Notes: a model not told the origin generated them from the sequence alone. A DNA stretch of 64,000 bases from Chara braunii (GCA_003427395.1 BFEA01000032.1:2267570-2331569); one strand, 5' to 3'. Shown: positions 33,561 to 44,900, numbered from the stretch's first letter. Program-made: numbers and translations.

Positions 33561-34264
33561 GGAAATGGTCACGTTCTGCATAAAGAGGGTTATTATTGCA
33601 ACTCGGAGGTTTGTCTAAACGTTGTTACTTCCTTTGGGTCGTGATTTTGTCGTTTTCACTGCGTTTTGGCCACCATTGCGGGACCCTTAAACGTTATGAG
33701 ATTTCAAGGCCCTCTCTTTGTGAGTTGAGTTGTCCCCTTCTTGTATCTCGGGAGTCTGACTCTTCTTCCTCTGTCTTCTTACTATAAGTCTAATCTGAGT
33801 TTGAAGAGGAAGGCGGCACGCAGGGTTGGAAACCTGTAGGACCATATCAAGGTCTTATGGAAGGTCTGTCCACCGATTGCAGGAACTCCATCGGAGCCTA
33901 GGAAAGGTTTTGGAGGCAGGGAATTGGCAGGTATACCTCCTCTTGTTTTGTGTGAACCCACTACGCCCCTACTATTGCATCTCTCCAGTAAGAGGTATGC
34001 ATGTGTCCCTCTATGATTCTTGTTTTTTTTCAAAACTTAATCAGACTAAGCGAAAGGAATGCATTCGTGAATTTCAGTTTCATTTTGTTCTGAATGTAAT
34101 CAGACTAAGGTGTGAATTGGAGGAAGGTGGGAGAAAGGTAGTGTTGCTTGCGTTGATTGGGTCTCTTTTGTTTATTTTGTTTCCTCTGCAACTATACAAT
34201 GTGGCTTCGGTCAGGTCTAGTTGTTTGAAATATTTGTTGAACTGTCTTCTTCAACCAAAAAATT

Positions 34265-34755
34265 CCTATAATCAAATAATCATTCTATAGTAAAATTACA
34301 ATCTAAATTTTAAATTTTCATTCCATCTTAAAAAATGTCATTCCAATTTTAAAATTTTTCTTACTTGCAAACTTTCATTCCAAGAATCGGGTATCCCTTC
34401 TTATTTGGACTACATGCTAGAGATGGAATGAAAGTGTGGATGAGTTCATGAAATATTTTAATTGGACTTTCATTCTAAGTAAGTATTTTCAATCATAAAT
34501 AGGTTAATCCAATCTAAATTAGAAGATATTTGTTGTAGTAGAATGAAAATTTAATTAAAACATTTCATAAACTAGTCCAGACTTTTATTCCATCTTGAAC
34601 AAATAAATGTAATTGGAAGGGAAAGTTCATATTCAGACGAAAATTTATCTAATAAAACTTGAAATTTTAGAATTAGACGAACATTGGAATTATAATTTAA
34701 AAATATGAAGAATTTTTTCTTTTTGAAATGTTTTTTCAACTTTCATTTCTCGTGG
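34265..34755. other. AT-rich insertion-like block in R2
   Basis: Very AT-rich sequence separates one stray unit of the following array (34,200-34,255) from the rest. Repeated TTTCATTCCA motifs occur. Possible inverted ends are AAATTCCTATAA and the reverse complement AAATTCCCACGA. Could be a non-autonomous DNA element; unproven. Confidence 0.35.
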
Positions 34756-34759
34756 GAAT

Positions 34760-35075
34760 TTTCGCAATGTGGCTTTAGTCGGGTCAGACTGTTGTATGAT
34801 ATTGCTTTCTTAGCAATAAGACAGTGTGACTTCGATAAGGTTTGATTGTCATACCTTTGTAAGTTGTTACATGTGCATCTAGACAGTGTGGGTTCGGTTT
34901 GGCCTAGATGACTATGCTATGTCATTTTATTCCTTACCCTAACAAGACAATGTAACTTCGGTCAGGTTTGGTTGTTGTTCTTGTGGTGATTTGCTTGCTC
35001 AAAGGGTTGAAGAGTTGGGTAATGTGGCTTCGGTCGAATCCGACTACTTATTTTATTTTAAGGGAGGATATTTTG
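34760..35075. repeat. Tandem array, 62-74-bp unit, five copies
   Basis: (A/C)A(A/G)TGTGGCTTCGGTC(A/G)GGT-type units begin near 34,766, 34,825, 34,887, 34,950 and 35,024. Confidence 0.8.
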
Positions 35076-35085
35076 GTAAAGGTTT

Positions 35086-35575
35086 AAACATTGTTTCTAA
35101 GTTGAATGGTTTAGCCTTAAGCCATACACTAAGCAAATGAGTATATTGGAAATACTTCATTTATATTTGCATGCGAACAAGTAGTTTGACATTGTTTCCA
35201 AAATGAATGGTTCAACTCAAGCCATATCATTGGAAAAAAAAAAAAAAAAAGTTAATAGTATAATTGGAAGTAAATTGGGCAAGTTTAGCATTGTTTTTAA
35301 GGTGAATGACTCAGTCCCCTGCTTATATCTTGAAAACAAGTAAGGGAGTTATTAAACTTTGGATATTTAAACAATCTAGGGCGATTAAGCATTGTTTCTA
35401 AGTTGAATGGTTTAGTCACATGTCCAAAGAAGAGAGAAGTATTTGTGCAACTTGTTCGTGTATAACTAAGATAAAGAGTTGAGAATTGTTTCAAAGATGA
35501 ATAACTTAATCTTCTACCGTGTGTAAACAGGGATACAAAGTTGATCACCTGAGGGTTCAACTAACTACTTGTATA
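35086..35575. repeat. Tandem array, about 97-bp unit, five copies
   Basis: GCATTGTTTCTAAGTTGAAT(G)G(T)-type starts recur near 35,088, 35,189, 35,288, 35,389 and 35,484, each followed by a diverged AT-rich filler. Confidence 0.82.
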
Positions 35576-35749
35576 TGAAAATAACTTGGGATTTTTTCTG
35601 AGAGTACTTACCCATTGTGGTATGGATTTGCATATGATTGAGTAAGGACTCTACTTAGTCTGAGTATCATCTTGATAGGTAGTTGCTTTAGATGCTCATC
35701 AAGTGTTGGAGCTATAGGAGTTAGTTCAATTTTTTCATTTTCTAATGTA

Positions 35750-36100
35750 AAATTATTTTTCGTGTTTGATTTACATAAATTTTGAAAAAATATTTTTTAT
35801 AAAGAGAGTGTTGTTTAAATTTCTACGAATTTTAGGAGTTGGTCAAATTTTATTTTTACACAATTCAACTTTTATCGAAGTTTCATATGTGGCTTAGTAA
35901 GAATCTTGGAAGCCTATTTTTGTATGGGAGGTGTTGCTCAAGTTTTTACCAAATTAGAGAGTTAGACAAAATTTGACTTTGTAAAGTCGGAGTTATTTTT
36001 AGATTTTTGCTTTTAGGTTTGTACAAATTCTGAAAAGGCACTTTTATAGAGAAAGTGTTGTCCTAATTTTCTTAGTTTTTAGGAGTGAGAATATATTTTG
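35750..36100. repeat. Tandem array, about 100-120-bp unit, three to four copies
   Basis: GAGAGTGTTGTTTAAATTT and related (GGAGGTGTTGCTCAAGTTTT, GAAAGTGTTGTCCTAATTTT) recur with TTTTAGGAGTT(G/A)G between. Related to the arrays at 19,140-19,480 and 38,995-39,440. Confidence 0.7.
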
Positions 36101-36830
36101 ATAAGAAAGATTTTGACAATCCACCCTGTATGCTGAAAGTTTTTTTTTTTTTTTTGCATTCATTCAGAGGTTGGTGTAGACTCAGTCTTATAAGAAATTT
36201 TAGTAAGATGTCATACAGGGATTTATTCTCCATACACCTATAATTTAGTTTTTTGAATTGATCGGTGTTGTGTTACACCTCCTTTTTCAACCATTTGGAC
36301 TCAAAATCTGACTAGTTTCAGCGTGAGGATAATTTTCTATTATCTTTTGATAACAGGTCGGTTCATGACACAACTTTGCTTACACTTGTACGTCAACTTG
36401 ATACCTAAGTTTTGATATATTTCCTTGAGGGTCTTAATGATATTTCTTTTAATGGTCATTATAAAGGACCGAGTTTATGAAAATGCGGATAATAACAGGG
36501 GCTTGAATATGTAAGTCGCCATGTGAGCTACATGGAGTTGTAAAGTTGATCACATTGGTCTAAGACAATGTGGCTTTCATGTGTGCGTATGTTTTATGTA
36601 GGTTAGTGTTTGGAGTTTGATGTACAAACCATACCTTGGAGGCAGTGAGAATCACAATCATATGTCATATGATCTACGTACCTGATGAGCTTATTTTTTT
36701 CCCTTTGTACTTTATCTCGAGTTTTGATCGGTATGTGGGTGCTGGGGTATTTGTTTATTTACTGATGACTTTATTTTTTTTTAATTATTTTGCTTGTTAA
36801 GTTTTATAGTTGGACATCGAGGGTTCGTGA
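36101..36830. other. Unassigned part of R2
   Basis: AT-rich, no units or frames of note. There is a T-run at 36,140-36,156. Confidence 0.4.
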
Positions 36831-37722
36831 CGGTTGTCAAAGTCAAACCCCTTCGCCTGTTTTCAGGCCCCGGATGAGGGAGTCTTATTCTTAGGGTCGG
36901 AGGTGTTTAACCGCCACAAAGGGTCAAGACCTGCCTACCAATCGTATGCACAAGGTGGCGAAGAGGGTAGAACTAGCAATCACTTTTGCGATTGTCTAGC
37001 ATCGATGGTTAACCCTCAAAACGTATGTCAGTCGACACTTCAGTGTCAAAAACGTCCCTCAATACCATTAAGGGTCACATGATTATGGGTACTACATAGC
37101 ACGTCATTGTTGCGATTGTTTGCATATTCATGCATTACTAGCCGATATGATAAAGCCTACGTCGCGATGAAATTTATTCAGAGTCTCGTGAATGTCATTC
37201 GGATATATTATCATTGAAAAGTTATGAGACTATGTGCGATTTATATGTGAAACTCGGTTTTATTAATGTGGTGTATCGTGTGGTTAGATGGACCATCAAC
37301 CGAGTAGCTTTCACATGTGGTTCGGTAGCTTGACGGGGATACGTCTGTCCAAGGGTGGTGACAACCCTTTGGGCAGAGGTAAGTTATACCTCACGTCGCC
37401 CTATCATGTCGTAGGGGTTCGCGAGAGGTATGGTTGGCGCACTTGGGCGGAGCCACAAACACTCTATGCAACAAGTACTGCAAAATCATAGGTGACGCAA
37501 CCCGGAGGGTCCCCTCTGCGGGACCGATGCACTCGACACCGGAGTCTGTAACTGAGAAGATACTACAACTTCAACAGATCGTCACCAGGCTAGTGTTGTG
37601 GCCTAAGAAGCTACCTTTGAGGAAATGCTACGCAGACTACTGATCAGTTATATTTAATATTACTGTAGATGTGATCTTAGTCAAGGCTGGCATACACTGA
37701 GAGAGTGGGAGTGCCTTAGGCA

Positions 37723-38103
37723 TTGCTAGGGATTGTTGACGAGCTTTTTACTACTTGGATTGTGGGATCGCATCGTGCGATTACTTTTGAAACGGGGTCT
37801 GACTATTGGTACAAGAACAACAATTACCCTTGGCTTTACAAATTTGGTGAATTGTTTCTTAAGATCCCTTTGACTGAAATTTATCATCCATCGATGATGC
37901 TTGTTCGAACTACCACACTGCTGAGTCGGGGATTGACTACGCTTCTCTACTTACCTCATCGAAGGCCTCATACTCTCATTAGTGTTTGGGTGCACCCCTC
38001 CTTGTATCGTGAGCGTCAGAGAGTTTTCTTCTTTTGCCAACCCTCTCATACACTTTTTGTGAGGCTTCATAAGAGGAGGATGTCTAGCAGGGTCCTACCC
38101 TGA
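37723..38103 (+). other. 126-codon frame, unrecognised
   Basis: Open frame with a mixed composition (KNNNYPWLYKFGELFLKIPL and later LISVWVHPSLYRERQRVFFF). Its second half overlaps sequence shared with R1 and R2 (CTCCTTGTATCGTGAGCGTC), where no frame is open, so it is more likely untranslated R sequence than a gene. Confidence 0.3.
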
Positions 38104-38399
38104 CTAAACTATGATTGGGTTTTGACATTTCTCTATGGGACCTTGGGAGCCCACGCAATTGCAGAAGTTTTGTCGGGGTTGAGGCGGAACCCTGGAGGCA
38201 GGGAATTGTGAGGTAGGCCGACGTGACTCTGGTAGAGTTATGTTAACCCTTATCTATGTTACCCTTTGCCTTCGTTTTGACTGGTTTGATTATCTTACAT
38301 ATCCATTTGATCTTTATTAAGGATATCAATCAGATTAAGCAAACTTACTACGCTTGTTCAATTCACTTGCATGTTGAGGAGTCAAGTTGGCAATTGCTT

Positions 38400-38690
38400 T
38401 TGTAAGTTGGGCGGTTGGGTTGAGTCCACTGAGGATTCCTCAGTCGTTTGTCTTGTCAAGCTATGAGGTTGGGTTGAGTTGATTGTTAAGTCCTTAATCA
38501 TTTTGCCTTGTATTGTTAAAGTTAAACGACTAGTTGAATCCACTGTGGATTCCCCAATCATCCGGTGTCCTGTTTTACTTTGTTTATCTAGGCGACTATG
38601 TGAAGTCTACTGCAGATTCCCTAGTCGTTTGTCGTGTTGTTTGGAAAACCGGGTTGAGTCCACTGCGGATTCCTCAACGTTTTTCTATTG
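38400..38690. repeat. Tandem array in R3, 53-69-bp unit, five copies
   Basis: GGGTTGAGTCCACTGAGGAT-type starts occur near 38,411, 38,470, 38,530, 38,599 and 38,652, each followed by a TCGTTTG block. It is the diverged counterpart of the 66-bp array in R1. Confidence 0.78.
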
Positions 38691-38994
38691 TGTATAAATA
38701 ACGGAAACTTTAAATCCATAATCTTTATTAATTAAGATACAGGACCTTCTTGGTAGGTTCATGCAAACGATGAAATTTTGGTTAATAAACCTTTGTCTTG
38801 CTTTGCTCTAATGTATTATGCTCTGATTATGCATCTTATTTATGCTCACTTGTTGTGTCACTCTGTTTTGATAGGTTGGTCTGTTAGCGCTCGCCTTATG
38901 CTTAAGTCATATGCAGGTAGTAATCGACTCTTTGATTTTTGTACGTATCTTTTATGGTTGCTTGTTTTTGTCAAAATTTTGACTTACTACTAAG

Positions 38995-39440
38995 CTTAGT
39001 ATAAAATTTGGGAGTTCCCTTCTTTAAGGAGAATGTTGTCAAAATTCATGCTAAATTTGTACAGTTAGTCAAAATCATGGGGGGTTTGTGGGGTAGAATT
39101 AATCAAGTCCCTCTTCTTTTGACTCAGTAAAAATTATGAGAGTCTCTCTCGCTAAGGGAAGTGTTGCCAAAATTTTGTTGAATCGAAGGGAGTTAGTTTA
39201 TTTTTAGTTTATTTCTCTTGAGATTTTTCTCCAAATATGGGTTAACAAAAGTTTCGAAAGCATAATAAATTTTTTGAAAGCATATTTCCGTAAAGAAGAT
39301 GCGACCGAAATTTTTATCAAAACAAAAAAGAGAAATAAATTTTAGTCATGATCTTAGGTTATATTTTATTTATTGTTTTTCTCGCAGTAGATATGTTGCA
39401 AGCACACTTTCTAAGGGGAAATGTTGCCTAGATTTTTTTT
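38995..39440. repeat. Degenerate tandem array in R3
   Basis: About four units with CTTTNTAAGGGGAA(A/T)GTTG followed by CC(A/T)AAATTTT, separated by AT-rich filler. Confidence 0.65.
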
Positions 39441-40282
39441 AATTTAATACTATTACTATACGTTATCGTTAAATAATTAAAAAGAGGATACGGAGTAGAT
39501 CTCCGTTAACAAGACAAATGGCGTCCGCTTTGGTTTTTGTAGCACAGGTCACCGCTACCTGCGAGTACCTGTTGACGTTTTTGGACTTCATCAACTTCTG
39601 CTATCGATTGATAGCGGGTCAGTGTGAGACCTAACCTTCATCCTCCATGATACCTGTGTCTAAATGTTTATCACCCTGTAGGCAACTAACATCCATTCGA
39701 GAATATTTCCCATTTTGTTTTAACCTTTTCTTTGGTCATGCAGAAGACATGTAAAATGCAGTGAAAAATAAATGTTATTGTTGAGTGGGGGTCGAAAAGT
39801 GGTGTATGGGATATGGTCACGTGACAAAGGGGTTGACCATGTTAGTGACATTTGTGTGTGGATTTTTTTGGGTTTGTGTATGTACATGTATGTATTGGAG
39901 CGATGAAATGTTCATGGATTGAGAGTGATATGAATGGTGAGTGAAGGGTGTGGGTGACAAGATCCAACTGTGGCTATGAAAATGATTTTCCCTCATTTTC
40001 TCCGAGACGTTTCCCTCCTTTTTCATTTTCACCCTCTCTTGCCCCTCACATCTGGTGAAAAGGAATGAGTAGTCGAGCGCAAGGTTTAGCGCTCGACTGC
40101 CAACCAGAATGAGACTCGGTTCGGGTATGGCGAATTGTTTGCTAACCCGTGCCTAGTTTTTTTAATCTTTCGATGATAAAAAAAAACGCCACAACTGAAA
40201 GGGTTTACTTTTTGGATTAATGGTTGAACGTTAGTGCTCAACCTAAAACTCGAGGTCCTTGTTCAAGACATTCCAGGTTCTG

Positions 40283-40300
40283 ATTCAATATAAAAGGGTT
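40283..40300 (+). promoter_or_regulatory. TATA-like site in R3 leader
   Basis: ATATAAAAGGG lies between the palindromic block and the conserved leader, where an LTR promoter would be expected. In R1 the same position reads CACAAAAGGG, so the TATA is lost there. No start site can be read from sequence alone. Confidence 0.35.
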
Positions 40301-40950
40301 TCCCCTATGTGTTGGACTCTCACCCATTGCTCACCGTCATGCATTGCCTAAAAGTAAAAGGCGCCACAAGAGTTGACCGACTTATCCTTCAACTGTTTTA
40401 TATCGTGAGAGAGATCATCTTCCCGATATTTCATTTTCGACGCTTGAATGTCGCACGCAACCCCGAAACCCATGAAAGGTTGCGTGGTTGTGGGTAACGT
40501 GTGAAGCATCGCCATGACAGTCGATTAAATGAGTACGCATGATCGAGTGTTATAGTCTCTCTCGCATATGCATTGCTTTTATGCATGTCTGCGCGGGCCT
40601 CGTCTAAACACTTTAGCGTTTTTTGAGTTTTGGGTTGGAAAGTCTGAACAAGGAACTAGGCATGTATACATGTTTGAGTTAGTAATATTATTTTGTTTTG
40701 TGGTTCGTGGTTACGTTCGGTTGTCCTAGTCGACGGACATAAAACCTCGACTGGAAGATCAGCGCCCCACGTGACAGTTCACATACAAGTCTGATCTAGG
40801 TGTAGACCGAGCGTACCCCCTATGCTACAATGTACGAGAAACGCCCTCGGTTGGGCCACCTCCACAATTGCACGTAAGAAATTTTGTGTGTGGTAGAATA
40901 TCTCAGCGGGGATACACCCACCCAAGGGATGGTGACAACTCTCGTGGGTG

Positions 40951-40959
40951 GAGGTAAGT
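40951..40959 (+). promoter_or_regulatory. Conserved splice-donor-like site in R leader
   Basis: GAGGTAAGT matches the plant 5' splice site consensus. The same GGTAAGT is kept at 37,378 (R2), 42,909 (R4) and on the minus strand near 17,600 (R1), while R5 has lost it. No matching acceptor was identified. Confidence 0.35.
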
Positions 40960-41269
40960 TGTGCCTCACGAGGCCCTATCCTGTTGTAGAGGCTCGATGG
41001 AGGTATAGTTGGCTCGCTTGACCGGAGCGGTTTTGCTGCTTCCTTTTAGGTAACGTGGACCGCATATCTGTCAATCCTACATGACATGGTTAGGAACGTC
41101 CCCTCTGCGAGAATCATGCGCTTGACAACGTCCCAGTCCGATGACTTTTTGGCACAACCACAGCAAAGGGGGACTAAGCCACCAATTCATACGACCTAAG
41201 TTGACCAAGCAACCTTCCCAGACTCACGAGTTTGCAGTTGTACCCCTTCCAAGGGGGAGGAGTCAATAC

Positions 41270-41290
41270 GGGAAAAAAAAAAAAAAAAAC
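41270..41290. repeat. A-run
   Basis: Seventeen A within GGGAAAAAAAAA..., at the border between R3-derived sequence and the tRNA-like array. Confidence 0.8.
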
Positions 41291-41404
41291 ATTTAAAAAA
41301 AATTGAGGTACTTACCTCATTGCATGCATCGGCAACACATGATATGGGATTTGGGCAAAGACATACTCAACCTTGAACGTGGCAAAGGACTCAGTAGCTG
41401 GACT

Positions 41405-41672
41405 GCAACCGACATTCGAACTTAGGTCCGTTTTCCAACAAGTCTTAGTCATATCAACTGAGATAGGTCCGTTGATGATGCAACAACGTAGATGAGGCTC
41501 GAGTTCGAGTCCGTGTTTCAGCAGTTCATGAGTATCATGATGCAAACTGAGCTAAAGTCGTTAGTAAGTCAACAACATACTACTCTACATATTTGCATAC
41601 GCTACACCTTGAATTCGGGTCCGCATTTCAATAATTCAAAGGCGTACCAACTGAGCTAGGCCCGGTGACATA
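41405..41672 (-). repeat. Three tRNA-like units in tandem
   Basis: Minus-strand units at 41,608-41,664, 41,497-41,558 and 41,410-41,472 each have an A-box-like CTCAGTTGG (or CTCAGTTTG, CTCAGTTGA) and a B-box-like GTTCGAA or ATTCAAG element 35-45 bases on, with CGGACC between. Each is preceded by AACAAC. The first is nearly the same as the plus-strand copy at 30,543. Probably a SINE-like or tRNA-derived tandem repeat; none folds into a convincing tRNA. Confidence 0.55.
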
Positions 41673-41679
41673 TACAACA

Positions 41680-42195
41680 ACATAGTATTTTACTTATTTA
41701 TTTTCGGCGGGATTTGAGCTTATGTTTGTAGGACTGACATGCTAAAAAAACAAAATAATAAAAAGAGGAAAACAAACAGAGTAAAATAAAAATAAATGAG
41801 GAAAGGAAAATAAATAAATGGCATGATAATCGACAAGGGATAAAAGATATGGCAACCACACATACCCTGTCGCACCTTTCACGATCCAGAACTGACTCCT
41901 CGCAACATCAACAGTCGGGGAACGTTCTTAATAACTCTAACCTCCCTTCTTTGCGCCACACCGAACAAATTACCTTCCATATTCGTCCCAATGCAATGGT
42001 CAGAACGTTGGTCATATGGAAAAAGGGTATCACACCTTCATTTTGACCAACTTCAACCTACCGCCCCCCAAAGACACTTAAGTAGTATCTTGTTTGGTCC
42101 CCATGTAACCCCTACAAGGGTAACTGTTTCGACAACGGGTATCCTTATGATAGAAGCTAAGTTCATACAAAGAGTGTTCATTTAATCTAACTTGT
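41680..42195. other. Unassigned
   Basis: A-rich (41,740-41,850), then a stretch with short plus frames at 41,849-42,046 and 41,991-42,185 and no recognised product. Confidence 0.4.
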
Positions 42196-42285
42196 GTACG
42201 TTGAGTTTTTCAAAGCATCCGTCAATAAGAATAACGATATGTACGTTGAGTTTTTCAAAGCATCCGCCAATAAGAATAATGCTAT
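42196..42285. repeat. 45-bp tandem duplication
   Basis: TGTACGTTGAGTTTTTCAAA is repeated 45 bases later with three changes. In the plus frame it reads MYVEFFKASVNKNND and then MYVEFFKASANKNNA. Confidence 0.88.
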
Positions 42286-42289
42286 AAAA

Positions 42290-42790
42290 CAGACCACTAA
42301 AAATATCAAAGTCATACATAAGTTTTCATCCACTCAATCCTTTTTCATATCTACATATCATTCCGATCAAAATCCATTAAAAAAAAAATTGCAACCACAT
42401 TCTTGGGTCAAATATTTTTCTGTCACACAGAGACACGCTTTTCCTTTGCCTTTTCAAAAATCATTTAGCGAAACAGGGTCAAGCAAATGTGAGTTCGCAT
42501 AAGTGTGAAGAGAGTTTGAGTCAAACTGACCTTGAGTGATTGAAGAAAAACATACACCAACTCACTCGAGAAAGCCAAATAATGTATGAAGTGTTATCCC
42601 AATAAAAATGTTGTTGGAGTTGCTCATGTGCTTTCCATAATTTGGCCTGTCACGACTTTGCGATTAAGGGACAACTTGAATCCACCTTTTCTCCGACAAC
42701 AGTGCCACATGTTAAGCGCATTGATTTCCGTCTTTCTCGAAAACCATCCCGGACGCATTACGCATGAGTTTTAGAAAATAAGAGAAATGC
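42290..42790. other. Unassigned
   Basis: Plus-strand frame 42,194-42,502 continues past the duplication without a recognisable domain. Nothing else is seen. Confidence 0.35.
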
Positions 42791-42799
42791 AAACAATGT

Positions 42800-43125
42800 T
42801 GAAATAGTCCCACAAGCCGCCTAGAGAGACGCGGTTCCGTTGTCCTCTCCGCTCTAGTCGGGTGCACTTGTCGTACCTCTCAGCTCGCAGTCCGAAGCCC
42901 CTTAGGGAAGGTAAGTTGTGCCTCGTGAAAAACTGTCTTGTCGCTAAGGACCGTGAGAGGTATGGTTGACGTACGCAGTTAGAACGGCGAGGACAACGGA
43001 ACTGTGTCTGTCTAAGCGACTCGCATGACTATTTCGACATTGTCTGCTTCTCTCTTATATCTAAAACTTATGCGTGACGCGACCGAGAGGGTTTCCGTCT
43101 TTGCGAAAAATGCGAGAATGAATGC
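42800..43125 (+). repeat. R4: partial, diverged R leader
   Basis: Shares GGAAGGTAAGTTGTGCCTCG, GAGAGGTATGGTTGACG and GCGTGACGCGACCGAGAGGG, in order, with R2 and R3, then ends near GCGAGAATGAATGCAC. The tandem arrays are absent. Confidence 0.65.
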
Positions 43126-43129
43126 ACTT

Positions 43130-43911
43130 TACACCGCACCTTTCCCCTCTCTATCATGAACCCATATAAACTGCTCACAAATCTCAAAATTCCCTGACAA
43201 ACGTCGTTGACGCGCCTAAAAATAAACTTTCAGCAAACAACTGAATAAAGGCGCAACTGTTTGACTTTGTGCTAACAAATATTCGGTTGTTGGCCGAGGT
43301 TAGTCAGTCTTGCACCCGCGGCCCCAACCTTGCACCCTAAACCATTGATGCAAAGGGCAAACATGCAATTACCTTCTTCCATGAGAGAGGTATCCTTCCT
43401 TCACAAAGAGAGGTAGATACTATATAGTTGTGCTACTAGTAGAGGTCCCTTATAGCCTTAGGATTAGATGCAGGTAGGTCGTGAAATATGAAATAATTTA
43501 AGAAAAAATAAAAAAAATAAAACTCATCTTATCAACAATAACGGGTGGACGTAGGTGGTCCTACCGTCTTAAAAAAAAAAAAAAGCGCTTACCTTGCATA
43601 TGGATACAAGGTACAAATTTTAGGGTGCAACTTTCCTAAGATAGGGGGGGGAAAAAAACAAAAAAAAACAAAAAATATAGTAAATATTATAAAATACAAC
43701 TCTCAATTGATGTAACTATTTGAAAGGTCTTGTAAGTAGCTCACTATGTGAAAAGTAAAGGAAAGGCAAAAAGTAGTCCACTACCTCTCCCTTATTCCCA
43801 TGGAAGCGGTGACAATCTGGTAGAAGCTTAGCATGCGATGGATGACGCAATGACTCATATGCGATTGCCTGTTTTGGGGCTACTTTTAGTCTACAAATCG
43901 ACGATATGAAC
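43130..43911. other. Unassigned
   Basis: A-rich runs at 43,500-43,525, 43,571-43,584 and 43,648-43,676. CTACCGTCTT at 43,557 resembles the start of a TA-flanked element, but no partner end was found. Confidence 0.4.
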
Positions 43912-43913
43912 TA

Positions 43914-44589
43914 CCTTCTTAACCCAAAAAAAACGTACGTATATTCTATTTGAATTGCCTCTGGAAATCGGGTTTTCATAAATCGCTTGTTTTTCCCCGA
44001 ACAAAACGTACGTTTGAATAGAACGTATGTACGTTGTATTCATTTTTTTGCAAATTTTAAAAAATCCATAAAAAAAATATTATAGAACAATGAAATACAA
44101 ACAACTTTTGCCTGATGGTCTTGTCGAAATTCACAAGCAAATTAGAGAAAAAATAAAAATGAGGATGAAAATACGTTTTACTGTTTTTTTCATAATTTCG
44201 ATAAAAGAAGACTTTATTAAAAAATCTGAAAAAAATATGTCGTACAAAATTGCAATGCAAACAACTTTTGCCTGAGGGTCTTGACGAAATTCCTAACCAA
44301 ATGTGAGATAAAAATAAAAACAACGGATGTACTACAAGCTTGTGAAAAGTTATGGCCTAAAACTCGTTTTATAACGTACATACGTTGTATTTGAATAAAA
44401 CGTGTGAAGTTCTAGGGCAAGTAGACTTCAGAGTCTGCAGGGCACCTTGTATTCGAAACAGACAAGGCACACCTCGAATACAAGGTACGTACCTTGTATT
44501 CGAGGGTACCTTCTACGTTTAGCAGGGATTTCTCTCAGAACCCGTTTTTCGGAGGTAACTTGAATACAAGGTACGTACCTTGTTTTCGG
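43914..44589. mobile_element. Possible TA-flanked palindromic element
   Basis: Begins TA-CCTTCTTAACCC and ends CGG-TA. It contains many GTACGT palindromes, including a perfect 34-bp one at 44,472-44,505 and a near-perfect one at 44,561-44,586 (GAATACAAGGTACGTACC...). The arrangement is like the 28S-inserted element, but terminal similarity is weak (CCTTCTTAACCC against CCGAAAACAAGG). An internal 40-bp sequence (AAACAACTTTTGCCTGA(T/G)GG) occurs at 44,098 and 44,259. Confidence 0.4.
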
Positions 44590-44599
44590 TAGGGGGGCA

Positions 44600-44900
44600 T
44601 GGTCTCTCTTGCCTGTATTCCCCAATTCGCGAAGATCGATGGTCAGAAACAAGCGATGAGACCAAGTGGGACCTTGCCCCGGGAGCAGTGGCTCGTTGGC
44701 GGGAGCGGAACCGCCCCTTTCTTTTCCTGTGGGGCTTCGAGCTCCGGACCTGCGCCCCAAGGGCTGTGAGTGTGGTCCATTGAGTCACGCGGCCTCGTGG
44801 CGGGAGCAGATGGAGCTCGACGCCTGGTTCCGGGCGGGGGGACGCTGGGCTCGTCAGGCTGAATGCGAGTCAGTTGTCGCGGTTGCATGTGTGGGGCTGT
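44600..44900 (-). repeat. Possible tRNA-derived repeat
   Basis: The minus strand from about 44,808 reads GCGTGACTCAATGGACCACA and later GGAGCTCGAAGCCCC, which fit A- and B-box patterns. G/C-rich flanks. No tail or target duplication seen. Confidence 0.35.

Larger units (their letters stand above)
33560..37640 (+). repeat. R2: copy of the large R repeat family
   Basis: Plus-strand copy in the order: CCATTGCGGGACCC (33,675), CTTCTTGTATCTCGGGAGTC (33,740), TTGGAGGCAGGGAATTGGCA (33,909), three tandem arrays (34,760-36,090), CTTCGCCTGTTTTCAGG (36,849), GCGATTGTCTAGC (36,984), TATGGGTACTACATAG (37,084), GACGGGGATACG (37,333), AGAGGTAAGT (37,376) and GGACCGATGCACTCGAC (37,520). It ends in a gag-like coiled-coil start (EKILQLQQIVTRL, about 37,555). 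The arrangement (repeats, leader, gag start) suggests an LTR retrotransposon 5' end with an unusually long LTR; TG...CA borders and a paired LTR were not demonstrated. Confidence 0.75.
37960..41130 (+). repeat. R3: copy of the large R repeat family
   Basis: Plus-strand copy: CTCCTTGTATCGTGAGCG (38,001), TGGAGGCAGGGAATTG (38,193), tandem arrays (38,400-38,690; 38,995-39,440), ACCGCTACCTGCGAG and CATCAACTTCTG (39,550-39,600), GACAAAGGGGTTGACCATG (39,823), a palindromic AGTCGAGCGC...GCGCTCGACT pair (40,071-40,098), TATAAAAGGGTTTCCCC (40,289), TATGCTACAATGTACGAGAA and CGCCCTCGG (40,820-40,850), CAGCGGGGATACACCCACCC (40,904), GAGGTAAGT (40,951) and GCGCTTGACAACG (41,120). This is the most complete copy of the leader. 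Confidence 0.78.

Noticed and set aside
43557-43566. CTACCGTCTT as another TA-family MITE
   Set aside because: No matching right terminus within several hundred bases.
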